Assembly: GCA_035308365.1 (NCBI GenBank) | Contig: DATGGU010000003.1 | Span: 1 to 24,979 of the forward strand | DNA: 24,979 nucleotides | Source of the DNA: PALSA-505 sp035308365 | GTDB lineage: Bacteria > Actinomycetota > Actinomycetes > Streptosporangiales > Streptosporangiaceae | Direction: 5' to 3' | Shown here: positions 7,086 to 14,148 of the stretch, piece by piece | How positions within the stretch are numbered: position 1 is the first letter of the stretch | Layout: each line of letters starts with the position of its first letter | Notes under the pieces: model-generated | What the model saw: only the letters and a program-made list of their open reading frames with translations | Database searches by the model: none | What the model was told of the DNA's origin: nothing | Position numbers and translations under genes: made by a program

Positions 7086-7883
7086 CTACTCGGAGTGGTG
7101 GTGAACGTACATGGACTGGATGCCGACCCGGCCCGGCCCGGTCATCTCGGCCAGGAACATGTTGTGGCTCGTGAGCCCGGTCCGGAGGCCTTGCTTGACC
7201 GTGTTCATGGTCACCGAGGAGTCCTTGTAGAGGAAGCCGCCCGGCTCGACCAGGATCTTCTCCCCCGGCTGGAGCGTCTTCTGGAAGACGTTGCCGTAAC
7301 CGTGCAGCAGGAGCAGGCCGGGCGCGCTGTGTGTGACGAACCTGTCCATGTACATGCCCCCGCCGCCGTGCATCACGTTGGCCAGGCCCTTGATCCGCAC
7401 GAAGGAGTAGTCCAGCGAGTGCGTGCCGGCCAGGAACGCGTGCTCGCGAACGTCGAGTTCCATCGACGGGTGCAGCGGCAGGACGACGACCTCGCCGGTG
7501 GCGTCGCGGGAGAAGGCGATCCGGCCGGGGCCGTGCGCGATGCTCAGGATGTGCGGCATGCCGCCGAGCATGCGCTTCATGCCACCGGCGGTCTTCATCG
7601 CCGACATCGGCACGTTGGGCTCTTTCCAGAGCATCACATGGTGCTCGAAGAACACCGAATCCCCGGGTGCGAGCGCGAGCTCGGCGACCGGGACAATCTC
7701 GCCCTCGATCTGGCAGGTGGAGTTGGAAAACCGGAACTCCGTCATGTCCCGCAGCCGTGGCGCCTCGGCCCAGCCGGAATCGGAGACGAGATTCTGCTTG
7801 TCGAGAGGCGCGCCACAAGTGGTGCAGCTCGTTCGGTCCGGCTCGTTCTGAGCTTTACACCACTGGCACTCGATCCGATCCAT
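7086..7883 (-). CDS. AIM24-family protein with N-terminal zinc ribbon (copy 1)
   Basis: A 265-residue protein starting with a zinc ribbon (C6-x2-C9-x10-C20-x2-C23, ending in CGAPLD). The AIM24 beta-structure domain follows, with VSDSGWAEAP, FRFSNSTCQIEGEIVPVAE, DSVFFEHHVML, AHGPGRIAFS, APGLLLLHGYGNVFQKTLQPGE and TGPGRVGIQSMYVHHHSE. The glycine-rich GGMKRMLGGMP and MHGGGGMYMDRF loops are typical of the family. The start at 7883 has GAAAGG nine bases before it. It is followed after nine bases by its paralogue and preceded, after 162 bases, by the SPFH/zinc-ribbon gene on the same strand. Context suggests a membrane-associated function in which the zinc ribbon mediates protein contact; this is inference. 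Confidence 0.9.
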   Translation of the reverse strand: MDRIECQWCKAQNEPDRTSCTTCGAPLDKQNLVSDSGWAEAPRLRDMTEFRFSNSTCQIEGEIVPVAELALAPGDSVFFEHHVMLWKEPNVPMSAMKTAGGMKRMLGGMPHILSIAHGPGRIAFSRDATGEVVVLPLHPSMELDVREHAFLAGTHSLDYSFVRIKGLANVMHGGGGMYMDRFVTHSAPGLLLLHGYGNVFQKTLQPGEKILVEPGGFLYKDSSVTMNTVKQGLRTGLTSHNMFLAEMTGPGRVGIQSMYVHHHSE

Positions 7884-7934
7884 CCGGACAGGCCTTTCTA
7901 GTCGGCGGCCTTAAAAGACGCGCGTTTGTATCAA

Positions 7935-7982
7935 GCTGCGGGGAAGGTGGGCAAGATCGCTGCGGGGAAGGTGGGCAAGATC
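7935..7982. repeat. 24-bp perfect tandem duplication in the AIM24 leader
   Basis: Two identical 24-bp units (7935-7958 and 7959-7982) lie in the 162-base gap between the SPFH gene and the first AIM24 gene, 52 to 99 bases upstream of the AIM24 start. On the minus strand each unit begins GATCTTGCCCACC, so each supplies a TTGCCC that resembles a -35 element. The second copy on the minus strand is followed 16 bases later by GATACA. A duplicated promoter or operator is possible but unproven. Confidence 0.85.
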
Positions 7983-8032
7983 GTAGTGGAGAACCGCGCG
8001 ACGATCCTCCGTTATGACGATCGCGAGTTGTG

Positions 8033-8056
8033 CGCCGGCGCTGGGTTAGGCCGGCG
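8033..8056 (-). terminator. Hairpin spanning the SPFH stop codon
   Basis: CGCCGGC (8033-8039) and GCCGGCG (8050-8056) form a perfect seven-pair stem. The ten-base loop contains the TAA stop codon of the SPFH gene. No T tract follows on the minus strand, so it may act as a partial terminator or mRNA 3'-end stabiliser ahead of the AIM24 genes. Confidence 0.4.
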
Positions 8057-9191
8057 GCGGGTTCGCCGGTGTGCCGCACTCCGCGCAGAACTTGGCGGTG
8101 GGGCTCAGGCTGGCATTGCACTCGGTGCAGTGCTTCTGCATGGGCGTGCCGCACTCGGCGCAGAACTTGGCGCCGGCCCGGACCTGGGTGTGGCAGTTGC
8201 CGCACTCGACGGTCGCCGTCTGAGCCGGGGCCGGGGCCGCTGCGGGGGCGGCCGGCGCCGGAGCGGGCGGCGGCTGCTGGACGAAGCCCTGGCCACCGCC
8301 GGCGAAGCCGGGGCCGGACGGCGGCGGGTAGGCCTGCTGCGGCGGCTGCATCATCGTGTTGGCCATGCCCATGCCGGCGCCGAAGAACATCGGGGCGACC
8401 CCCTCGCCGCCCTTGGCCATGCCCTGGCCCGCGCCCTGCATCATCTCGGCCTGCGCCGCCTGCATGTAGCCGCCGGCCAGCCTGCTGTAGGCGGTGTCAC
8501 CGGCCAGCTTCTTCAGCCGCGCGCTGTCATCGTCGTTCAGGTTGATGTCGACGTTGCCGAGCCGGGTGATGGACAGCCCGTAGTCGGCGAGTTCGGTGTT
8601 GGCGGCCTGCTTGGCCTGGACCTCGATCTCCGGGCTGTGCATGGACAGGCCGAGGATCGGCCACGTACCGGACATGAGCTGGGTGGTGACCGTGGTCCGG
8701 GTGACCTTGAGCAACTGCTGGGTGACCCAGGCGGTGATGGCGTCGTTGCTGGTCACATCGACGGTCCCGACCAGGTTGAGGATCAGCTTGGGGGCATCGA
8801 CCACACGCAGGGCGTATTCACCGAACGTGCGGAGGGTCACGATCAGGCCGGTCTGCGGGTCCTGCACCTCGTCCAGGCGGCCGCCGAAGCGGATGTTGGG
8901 GAAGTCCCTGATGCCGACGAAGTACAGCTCGGCCTTGAAGGCGTTGCTGTTGGTGCCCCAGTCGATGAACATTCCGAGGAACGGAAGCTCCTTGGCGTCG
9001 AGGACGTGCTGGCCGCCCAGCAGCGTCCCCATGACCTGCCCCTGGCTCATGAAGACGGCGACGGCATCTGGCTCAACAATGGCCCTGGCGAACTTGCGGA
9101 TGTTGTGGTCGGGCCACTTGTAGACGATCTGGCCCTTTGAGCTGTCCGGTGCCGCGATGAACTCGCGGCGGGCCTCGTTGAGAATGCCCAT
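8046..9191 (-). CDS. SPFH-domain protein with two C-terminal zinc ribbons (YdjI-like)
   Basis: A 381-residue protein. Residues ~1-230 form an SPFH/band-7 domain of the YdjI or 'virion core protein' type: KGQIVYKWPDHNIRKFARAIV, EPDAVAVFMSQGQVMGTLLGG, ELPFLGMFIDWGTNSNAF, then ELADYGLSITRLGNVDINL. An Ala/Gln/Met-rich segment (240-280) and a Pro/Ala-rich linker follow. The end carries two zinc ribbons (C330/C333/C344/C347 and C355/C358/C369/C372). There is no obvious transmembrane helix, so membrane association would be peripheral. Known of the family: B. subtilis YdjI is an SPFH protein that, with YdjG/H, recruits PspA to stressed membranes. The start has GAGGGAG eight bases upstream. The following AIM24 genes share zinc-ribbon modules with it, suggesting a common complex. 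Confidence 0.88.
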   Translation of the reverse strand: MGILNEARREFIAAPDSSKGQIVYKWPDHNIRKFARAIVEPDAVAVFMSQGQVMGTLLGGQHVLDAKELPFLGMFIDWGTNSNAFKAELYFVGIRDFPNIRFGGRLDEVQDPQTGLIVTLRTFGEYALRVVDAPKLILNLVGTVDVTSNDAITAWVTQQLLKVTRTTVTTQLMSGTWPILGLSMHSPEIEVQAKQAANTELADYGLSITRLGNVDINLNDDDSARLKKLAGDTAYSRLAGGYMQAAQAEMMQGAGQGMAKGGEGVAPMFFGAGMGMANTMMQPPQQAYPPPSGPGFAGGGQGFVQQPPPAPAPAAPAAAPAPAQTATVECGNCHTQVRAGAKFCAECGTPMQKHCTECNASLSPTAKFCAECGTPANPPPA

Positions 9192-9281
9192 TCTTGTGCT
9201 CCCTCGATGGCTGAGATGCCCCTCGCCGCCGTCCCCCGGCGGCGACTAACTGGACCATACACCGCGAAGCACTCCCCGGCG

Positions 9282-9318
9282 CAGCGCCGGCGGCCAGGAA
9301 TGCTGGCCGCCGGCGCTG
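9282..9318 (-). terminator. Strong 16-bp terminator hairpin
   Basis: A perfect 16-bp inverted repeat (9282-9297 with 9303-9318) closes a five-base loop, GAATG. It begins 11 bases after the stop codon of the secreted lysozyme-like gene. It has no T tract, fitting the 'I-shaped' terminators common in actinomycetes. It also separates this gene from the SPFH gene downstream. The rest of the 9192-9329 gap should carry the SPFH promoter; none is obvious. Confidence 0.8.
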
Positions 9319-9329
9319 GTTAAAGGCTG

Positions 9330-11174
9330 TCAGCCCTTTATCGCGACGGTGGGCGCGGAGCCGAGCGGGCCCATCCCCCGGTTGTCGGGACCGACGAAGC
9401 CGGACCCGTTCCAGTAGGCCTCCCACAGTTCATACTGCGGGCCGGTGCCCTGCCAGTAGGTATAGGTGTAGCCATTGGACGCGACCCCGGTCGTGGGGGC
9501 CGAGCCGAGCGGGCCCATCCCCCGGTTGAACGGGCCGCTGAGACTTCCGCTGGCCGGTCCCTGCGCCTCCCACAGGTTGCTGTCCTGGCCCTTCCAGAAC
9601 ACATAGGCGGTCCCGCCGCCGGTCACGGCCACCGAGGGTGGTGAGCCGAGCGGGCCCATCCCCCGGTCGTAGGGACCGGCGAAGCTGGAGCCGTTCCAGT
9701 AGGCCTCCCACAGCGCGTCCTGGGGCGCGGTGCCCTCCCAGTAGACGAAGGTGGAGCCGCTGCTGTTGACGCCGGCCGTGGGGGCCGAGCCGAGCGGGCC
9801 CATCCCCCGGTCGTAGGGACCGCTGAGGCTTCCGGTGGCGGATCCCTGGGCTTCCCACAGGTCGTTGTTGTTGCCCTTCCAGAAGACGAAGGCGGTTCCG
9901 CCGCTGGTCACGGCCACCGTGGGGGCCGAGCCGAGCGGGCCCATCCCCCGGTTGAACGGCCCTACCCAGGCCGACCCGTTCCAGTACGCCTCCCACAGGT
10001 CATAGGACGGGCCGTTGCCCCGCCAGTACACATAGGTGGCACCGTTGCCGTCAATTCCCACGGCGGGCTGGGAGTTCAGCGGGCCCATGCCCCGGTTGGT
10101 GGGGCCGGCGAGTGCGCCGTTGGCCGCTCCCTGAGCCTGCCACAGGTTGCTGTCCTGGCCCTTCCAGAACACGTACGCGGTGGCCGCATTGGGCATGGGC
10201 GGCCCGTAGGTGCTGCCCGGGGCCGGCGGGGGCGAGGACGGCGTCCCCGGCGGGGTCGAGTTGATCTGCACATACTCACCGGGGTCACTGATGTCGAGGT
10301 TGGCGCCGGTGTGCTGGAGGTAGGCGGTGTAGGCGCCGGAGGTGTAGGTGGACCAGGGTGAGAAGCCACCGGCCTGGTCGTACTTGTAGACGGCTTCCTC
10401 GGCGTTGTTCCACGGATCCAGGATCTGGAAGTCGGTGCCGTACTGGGGGACCGAGTTGCCGCAGGTGATCTGCCACAGCCCCCAGCCGGCCCGGTCGGCG
10501 CCCGGGCCGCAGTAGTCCACGCCGGGCTGGATGATCCCGGGCAGGAAGGAGCTTTCCGCGCCGGTGATCGCGGCGGCGATCTGCGGGTAGGTGTAGCTTC
10601 CAGCCGAGCCGGACGGGCCCCCGGCGTAGATCCAGTACCCCTCGATGTTCCCGTAGCCCAGGCTCCCGCTGGGCGCGGGGGGCGGCAGTTTCGCCAGGTG
10701 CTTGCCCGGCCGGGGCGGCGAAGCTGTGGCCGGGGCCATGCTGAAGACCACGTCGCGCATGAATCCTCGCGGCGTCCGGCCGGTGACCTGCAGCCGCATC
10801 CTGGTGAACAGGACGCGGCTGTCTTTCGCCTGGACCGGGCGGGTCAGGGTGAAGTTCGCGCTGGTGCTCTCCCACGTGGTGCTCTGGGCACAGTCCGGGG
10901 TGCACACGCGCCATTTGACCGTGCCGGACGCGGTGGCCTGGGCCGGGGTCCAGCTCGACCAGACCAGGTGCCCGGCCAGTTCGCCATCGTCGGCGCAGGT
11001 CAAGATCATGCTGGTGGGCTTGACGAGGGCTGGCCCGGTGCCGCAGTCCCGCACCGCCGCCGGTGACGCGGCGGCCGCCGGTGTGGGGCTGAGCGAGGCG
11101 GCCGCCGACGGGCCGCTGCCCAGCATGGCTGCCAGCACGGCAACCGGAACCCATGATCGAATTAACTTCCGCAT
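9330..11174 (-). CDS. Secreted lysozyme/transglycosylase-like protein with six-blade lectin-like propeller
   Basis: A 614-residue exported protein. Residues 1-26 are a signal peptide. Residues ~40-150 form a Cys-containing beta domain of unknown type (C44, C60, C91, C95). Residues ~172-290 are a lysozyme-like fold: the likely catalytic E207 lies in ITGAESSF, and the GLWQIT motif (232-237) matches the G-x-x-Q motif of SLT/goose-type enzymes. A Pro/Ser linker (305-325) precedes six repeats of ~47 residues (330-614). Each repeat has a V/YW-x-G...LWEA core and GP-x-NRGMGPLGSAP, resembling tectonin/PLL-type propeller lectins. The probable role is binding glycans and cleaving peptidoglycan outside the cell. 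The ATG at 11174 is chosen over longer frames because it opens the signal peptide and follows GGGGAG. A consensus promoter about 200 bases upstream implies a long leader. Confidence 0.82.
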   Translation of the reverse strand: MRKLIRSWVPVAVLAAMLGSGPSAAASLSPTPAAAASPAAVRDCGTGPALVKPTSMILTCADDGELAGHLVWSSWTPAQATASGTVKWRVCTPDCAQSTTWESTSANFTLTRPVQAKDSRVLFTRMRLQVTGRTPRGFMRDVVFSMAPATASPPRPGKHLAKLPPPAPSGSLGYGNIEGYWIYAGGPSGSAGSYTYPQIAAAITGAESSFLPGIIQPGVDYCGPGADRAGWGLWQITCGNSVPQYGTDFQILDPWNNAEEAVYKYDQAGGFSPWSTYTSGAYTAYLQHTGANLDISDPGEYVQINSTPPGTPSSPPPAPGSTYGPPMPNAATAYVFWKGQDSNLWQAQGAANGALAGPTNRGMGPLNSQPAVGIDGNGATYVYWRGNGPSYDLWEAYWNGSAWVGPFNRGMGPLGSAPTVAVTSGGTAFVFWKGNNNDLWEAQGSATGSLSGPYDRGMGPLGSAPTAGVNSSGSTFVYWEGTAPQDALWEAYWNGSSFAGPYDRGMGPLGSPPSVAVTGGGTAYVFWKGQDSNLWEAQGPASGSLSGPFNRGMGPLGSAPTTGVASNGYTYTYWQGTGPQYELWEAYWNGSGFVGPDNRGMGPLGSAPTVAIKG

Positions 11175-11343
11175 CTCCGTTACTCCCCTTCGCAGCTCGA
11201 ACCCAGGGAACGACGAGGCTCCCGGCCTGTCAGGGTCCAAAGTCCCGAGCCGCGGAACAGCAAGGGGTGCCGGAACGTTAGCAACCCAGGGCCATGGGTT
11301 TTGCAGGTCAAAGTTTGATAAACTCGTCGTTCCGAAAAGTGCC

Positions 11344-11369
11344 AAAAAAATAGCCCCCATTGTGGAGGC
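11344..11369 (-). terminator. Promoter-proximal intrinsic-terminator-like hairpin
   Basis: Read on the minus strand, GCCTCC (11369-11364) pairs with GGGGGC (11358-11353) around the loop ACAAT, with one G-U pair. TA and seven consecutive T residues (11350-11344) follow at once. This has the layout of a classic rho-independent terminator, unusual here because most other hairpins in the window lack a T tract. It starts about four bases after the predicted start of transcription of the lysozyme-like gene, so it could attenuate that transcript. Confidence 0.6.
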
Positions 11370-11378
11370 AGTCAAGTC

Positions 11379-11408
11379 ATTATAGGCCGGGAAGGGGCTC
11401 GTTGTCAA
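11379..11408 (-). promoter_or_regulatory. Exact consensus sigma70-type promoter
   Basis: On the minus strand TTGACA (11408-11403) and TATAAT (11384-11379) are separated by 18 bases. Both hexamers are perfect consensus. Transcription would start near 11372, giving a leader of about 198 bases to the lysozyme-like gene at 11174. The -35 element overlaps the TTG start codon of the divergent helD gene, so the two genes may compete for RNA polymerase. Confidence 0.75.
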
Positions 11409-13756
11409 AAATACAGGCTGCCGCTTACGCCGAAGATTTGGGCCACGAGCAGGAGTACGTCACCATGCTCTATGGCCACCTGGATGAGCTGCGTGAGCGC
11501 GCCTCCAGGCGGCTCGCCGGGACGCTTCGGGAAAGCGGCGGGACCCCGCAGGCCAGGACCGAGCGCGATGTATCGGCCGTAATGTTCAGCAACCGTATTG
11601 CCCAGCTGGACGCGGCGGAGAACGGCCTGTGCTTCGGCCGTCTGGACTTCGACGATGGCGGGCGGCGCTATATCGGCCGGATGGGCATTCGGGACGAGGA
11701 AGACGACTACGAGCCGCTGCTCCTTGACTGGCGCGCGCCGGCCGCGCGGCCGTTCTATCTGGCCACCGCCGCCTCCCCGGAGGGGGTGAAGCGCCGTCGT
11801 CACATCAAGACCCGGCGCAGGCAGGTGCTCGGGATCGACGACGAGGTGCTCGACCTGACCGCTCCGCAGGGGACCCAGCATCAGGGGCTCACCGGTGAGG
11901 CCGCACTGCTCGCCGCGCTGAACGCCAGCCGGACCGGCCGGATGAGCGACATCGTGGAGACCATCCAGGCCGAGCAGGACCGGATCATCCGGGCCCCGCA
12001 GCAGGGTGTGGTGGTCGTGCAGGGCGGTCCGGGCACCGGGAAGACGGCGGTCGCGCTGCACCGGGCGGCCTTCCTGCTGTATACGCACCGGCGGCAGCTC
12101 GAAAAGCGGGGCGTGCTGATCGTCGGCCCGAACACGACATTCCTGCGCTACATCGGGCAGGTGCTGCCCGCACTGGGCGAGACCGGGGTGGTGCTGTCCA
12201 CGATCGGCGAGCTGTACCCGGGCATCGTGCCCACGGCCGAAGAGTCGCCGGAGGCGGCCGGGATCAAGGGCAGGCTGGCCATGGCGCAGGTCATCGCCGC
12301 CGCCGTCCGGGACCGGCAGCAGGTGCCGAAGCAGGTCACCGAGATCCGGTATCAGCGTGAGGTGCTGCGGCTGGACCGCGAGATGTGCGTGCGGGCCAGG
12401 GAACGGGCGCGGCGCTCGCGGCGGCCACACAACCAGGCCCGGGCCATCTTCGTCCGCGAGATCATCGACGCCCTGGTGCGGCAGGTGACCGGGCGGCTGC
12501 GGGACAGCATCCGGGAGACCGACGCGATGGTGGCGGAGATCCTGGGCGAGGAAGGGCCGCCGGACCGCGACGTGCTCGACGAGGTCGCCGTGGACGAGAT
12601 CCGGCGCGAGCTGCGGTCCGATTCCGGGGTGCGGGCCGCGATCAGCCGGCTGTGGCCGGCCCTCACCCCGCAGCGGCTGCTGGCCGACCTGTTTTCCTCG
12701 GCCGGGCGGCTGCGCCGGGCGGCGCCCCGGTTCACCGAGGCCGAGCGCGCGGCGCTGCTGCGCGAGACCGGCGGCTGGACGCTGGCCGACATTCCGCTCC
12801 TTGACGAAGCAGCGGAACTGCTTGGCGAGGACGACCGGGTGCAGCGGGCCCGGGAGGAACGCAGGCGGCGGGAGCAGATCGCCTACGCCCGTGGCGTGGT
12901 CGACCTGCTGTCCCGGGACCTGCTGGACCCCGAGGTGCTGCTGGCCTCGGACCTGATCGACGCCGAGCGGCTGGCCGAGCGGCACGCCGAAGATGAGTAC
13001 CTGACCACGGCCGAACGGGCCGCAGCCGACCGGACCTGGGCGTTCGGCCACGTCATCGTGGACGAGGCGCAGGAGCTTTCGGAGATGGCCTGGCGGATGC
13101 TGATGCGGCGCTGCCCGACCCGGTCGATGACGCTGGTCGGGGACGTGGCGCAGACCGGGGATCCGGCCGGCACGTCGTCCTGGCAGCGTGTCCTCGAGCC
13201 TTACATGGGCAAGCGCTGGCGGCTCGAACGGCTGACCGTCAACTACCGCACGCCCGCCGAGATCATGACGGTCGCCGCGGACGTCGCGGCCGGGATCGAC
13301 CCGCCGCCGCTGGCGGCCGGCCTGCCACAATCGGTGCGCGAGTCCGGCGTCCCGCCGTGGCGGCTCGGCGCGGGTGAGGACGAGCTGGCCGGTCAGCTTG
13401 CCAAGGTGGTGGCCGAGGAAGCGGCGGCGGTGGGCGACGGGCGGCTGGCGGTGATCGTGCCGATGAGCCGGGTGGCCGAGCTGGGCGATGTCGTGAAGTC
13501 CGCGGTGTCCGGCGTGTCGGTGGGTGCGGAGGCCGACCTGGAGAACCCGGTGGTGGTGCTCGGGGTGCCGCAGGTCAAGGGGCTGGAGTTCGACTCGGTG
13601 CTGATCGCGGATCCGGCCGGGCTGCTGGCCGAGTCGCCGCGTGGGCACAGTGACCTGTACGTGGCCATGACGCGGGCGACCCAGCGGCTGGGCGTGCTGT
13701 ACACCGGCGAGCTGCCGCAAAGCCTTTCCAGGCTGGCGCCCCGGGAGGCGCTATGA
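11402..13756 (+). CDS. helD: HelD-type RNA polymerase-recycling helicase
   Basis: A 784-residue UvrD/Rep-like superfamily 1 ATPase. The N-terminus (EQEYVTMLYGHLDELRERA) is the coiled-coil arm that HelD inserts into RNA polymerase. ENGLCFGRLD and EPLLLDWRAPAARPFY follow. Walker A is GGPGTGKT (208-215), Walker B is DEAQE (from D554), and late motifs are VKGLEFDSVLIADP and DLYVAMTRATQRL (from D751). A long insertion with charged helices (~330-540) corresponds to the HelD secondary-channel and clamp parts. Known of the family: HelD uses ATP to pull RNA polymerase off DNA and release stalled complexes; the HelR subgroup protects against rifamycins. I see no rifamycin-associated element upstream. 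The TTG at 11402 is chosen because GGGAAGGGG lies just before it and the protein then begins like other HelDs; an upstream TTG at 11360 lacks a ribosome-binding site. Confidence 0.9.
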   Translation: MSKIQAAAYAEDLGHEQEYVTMLYGHLDELRERASRRLAGTLRESGGTPQARTERDVSAVMFSNRIAQLDAAENGLCFGRLDFDDGGRRYIGRMGIRDEEDDYEPLLLDWRAPAARPFYLATAASPEGVKRRRHIKTRRRQVLGIDDEVLDLTAPQGTQHQGLTGEAALLAALNASRTGRMSDIVETIQAEQDRIIRAPQQGVVVVQGGPGTGKTAVALHRAAFLLYTHRRQLEKRGVLIVGPNTTFLRYIGQVLPALGETGVVLSTIGELYPGIVPTAEESPEAAGIKGRLAMAQVIAAAVRDRQQVPKQVTEIRYQREVLRLDREMCVRARERARRSRRPHNQARAIFVREIIDALVRQVTGRLRDSIRETDAMVAEILGEEGPPDRDVLDEVAVDEIRRELRSDSGVRAAISRLWPALTPQRLLADLFSSAGRLRRAAPRFTEAERAALLRETGGWTLADIPLLDEAAELLGEDDRVQRAREERRRREQIAYARGVVDLLSRDLLDPEVLLASDLIDAERLAERHAEDEYLTTAERAAADRTWAFGHVIVDEAQELSEMAWRMLMRRCPTRSMTLVGDVAQTGDPAGTSSWQRVLEPYMGKRWRLERLTVNYRTPAEIMTVAADVAAGIDPPPLAAGLPQSVRESGVPPWRLGAGEDELAGQLAKVVAEEAAAVGDGRLAVIVPMSRVAELGDVVKSAVSGVSVGAEADLENPVVVLGVPQVKGLEFDSVLIADPAGLLAESPRGHSDLYVAMTRATQRLGVLYTGELPQSLSRLAPREAL

Positions 13757-14148
13757 CAGATCTTGGCATCGTACGGGCGGATGAGCGGTCGGCGCCGTTC
13801 TTCGCGGCGGCCGGGCGGGATGTGCTGCTGATCAAGAGATGTCCGGCGTGCGGGCACTGGCTGGCGCCGGAGGCTACCGGGTGCACCGCGTGCGGTGGGG
13901 CGCAGCTTGACTGGGCGGCGGCATCGGGACAAGGTGCACTGGCCGCCTGGGCCGTGCCGCATCCGGGACCGGCCGGTGCGGTGCTCGCATTGGTGGAACT
14001 CGATGAGGGGCCGTGGCTGCATACCAGGCTGGAGCTGGACGACGGTGCCGGCGCTGACCGGCTGCGGGCCGGGCTCGGGGTGACGGCGCGGTTCGTGCAT
14101 CCCGCCGAGGGGGAGAGTTATCCGGTATTCCGGCCGGCCGGAGCCTAG
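13753..14148 (+). CDS. DUF35 zinc-ribbon/OB-fold protein
   Basis: A 131-residue protein: an N-terminal helix (SAPFFAAAGRDVLLIKR), a rubredoxin-like zinc ribbon (C30-x2-C33...C44-x2-C47), then an OB-fold (GALAAWAVPHPG, AVLALVELDEGPWLHTRLE, LGVTARFVHP). Known of the family: DUF35 proteins usually accompany thiolases, HMG-CoA synthases or polyketide enzymes and shuttle acyl-CoA or channel substrate. No such enzyme is adjacent here. The start ATG overlaps the helD stop (ATGA at 13753-13756), so translation is coupled. The stop codon overlaps that of the convergent transporter gene. Whether it helps HelD, for instance by nucleic-acid binding through the OB-fold, is open. Confidence 0.87.
   Translation: MTDLGIVRADERSAPFFAAAGRDVLLIKRCPACGHWLAPEATGCTACGGAQLDWAAASGQGALAAWAVPHPGPAGAVLALVELDEGPWLHTRLELDDGAGADRLRAGLGVTARFVHPAEGESYPVFRPAGA

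Noticed and set aside
11175..11372. c-di-AMP (ydaO-type) riboswitch in the leader of the lysozyme-like gene
   Set aside because: Such riboswitches often precede actinobacterial cell-wall hydrolase genes, so I looked. The conserved GGGGGACC and GGGGUGAAUC blocks are not present in order. Only an Infernal search with RF00379 would settle it.
11175..11401. Rifamycin-associated element that would mark helD as helR
   Set aside because: No GGGGCTTGC-type inverted repeat is visible upstream of helD, so a rifamycin role is not supported.
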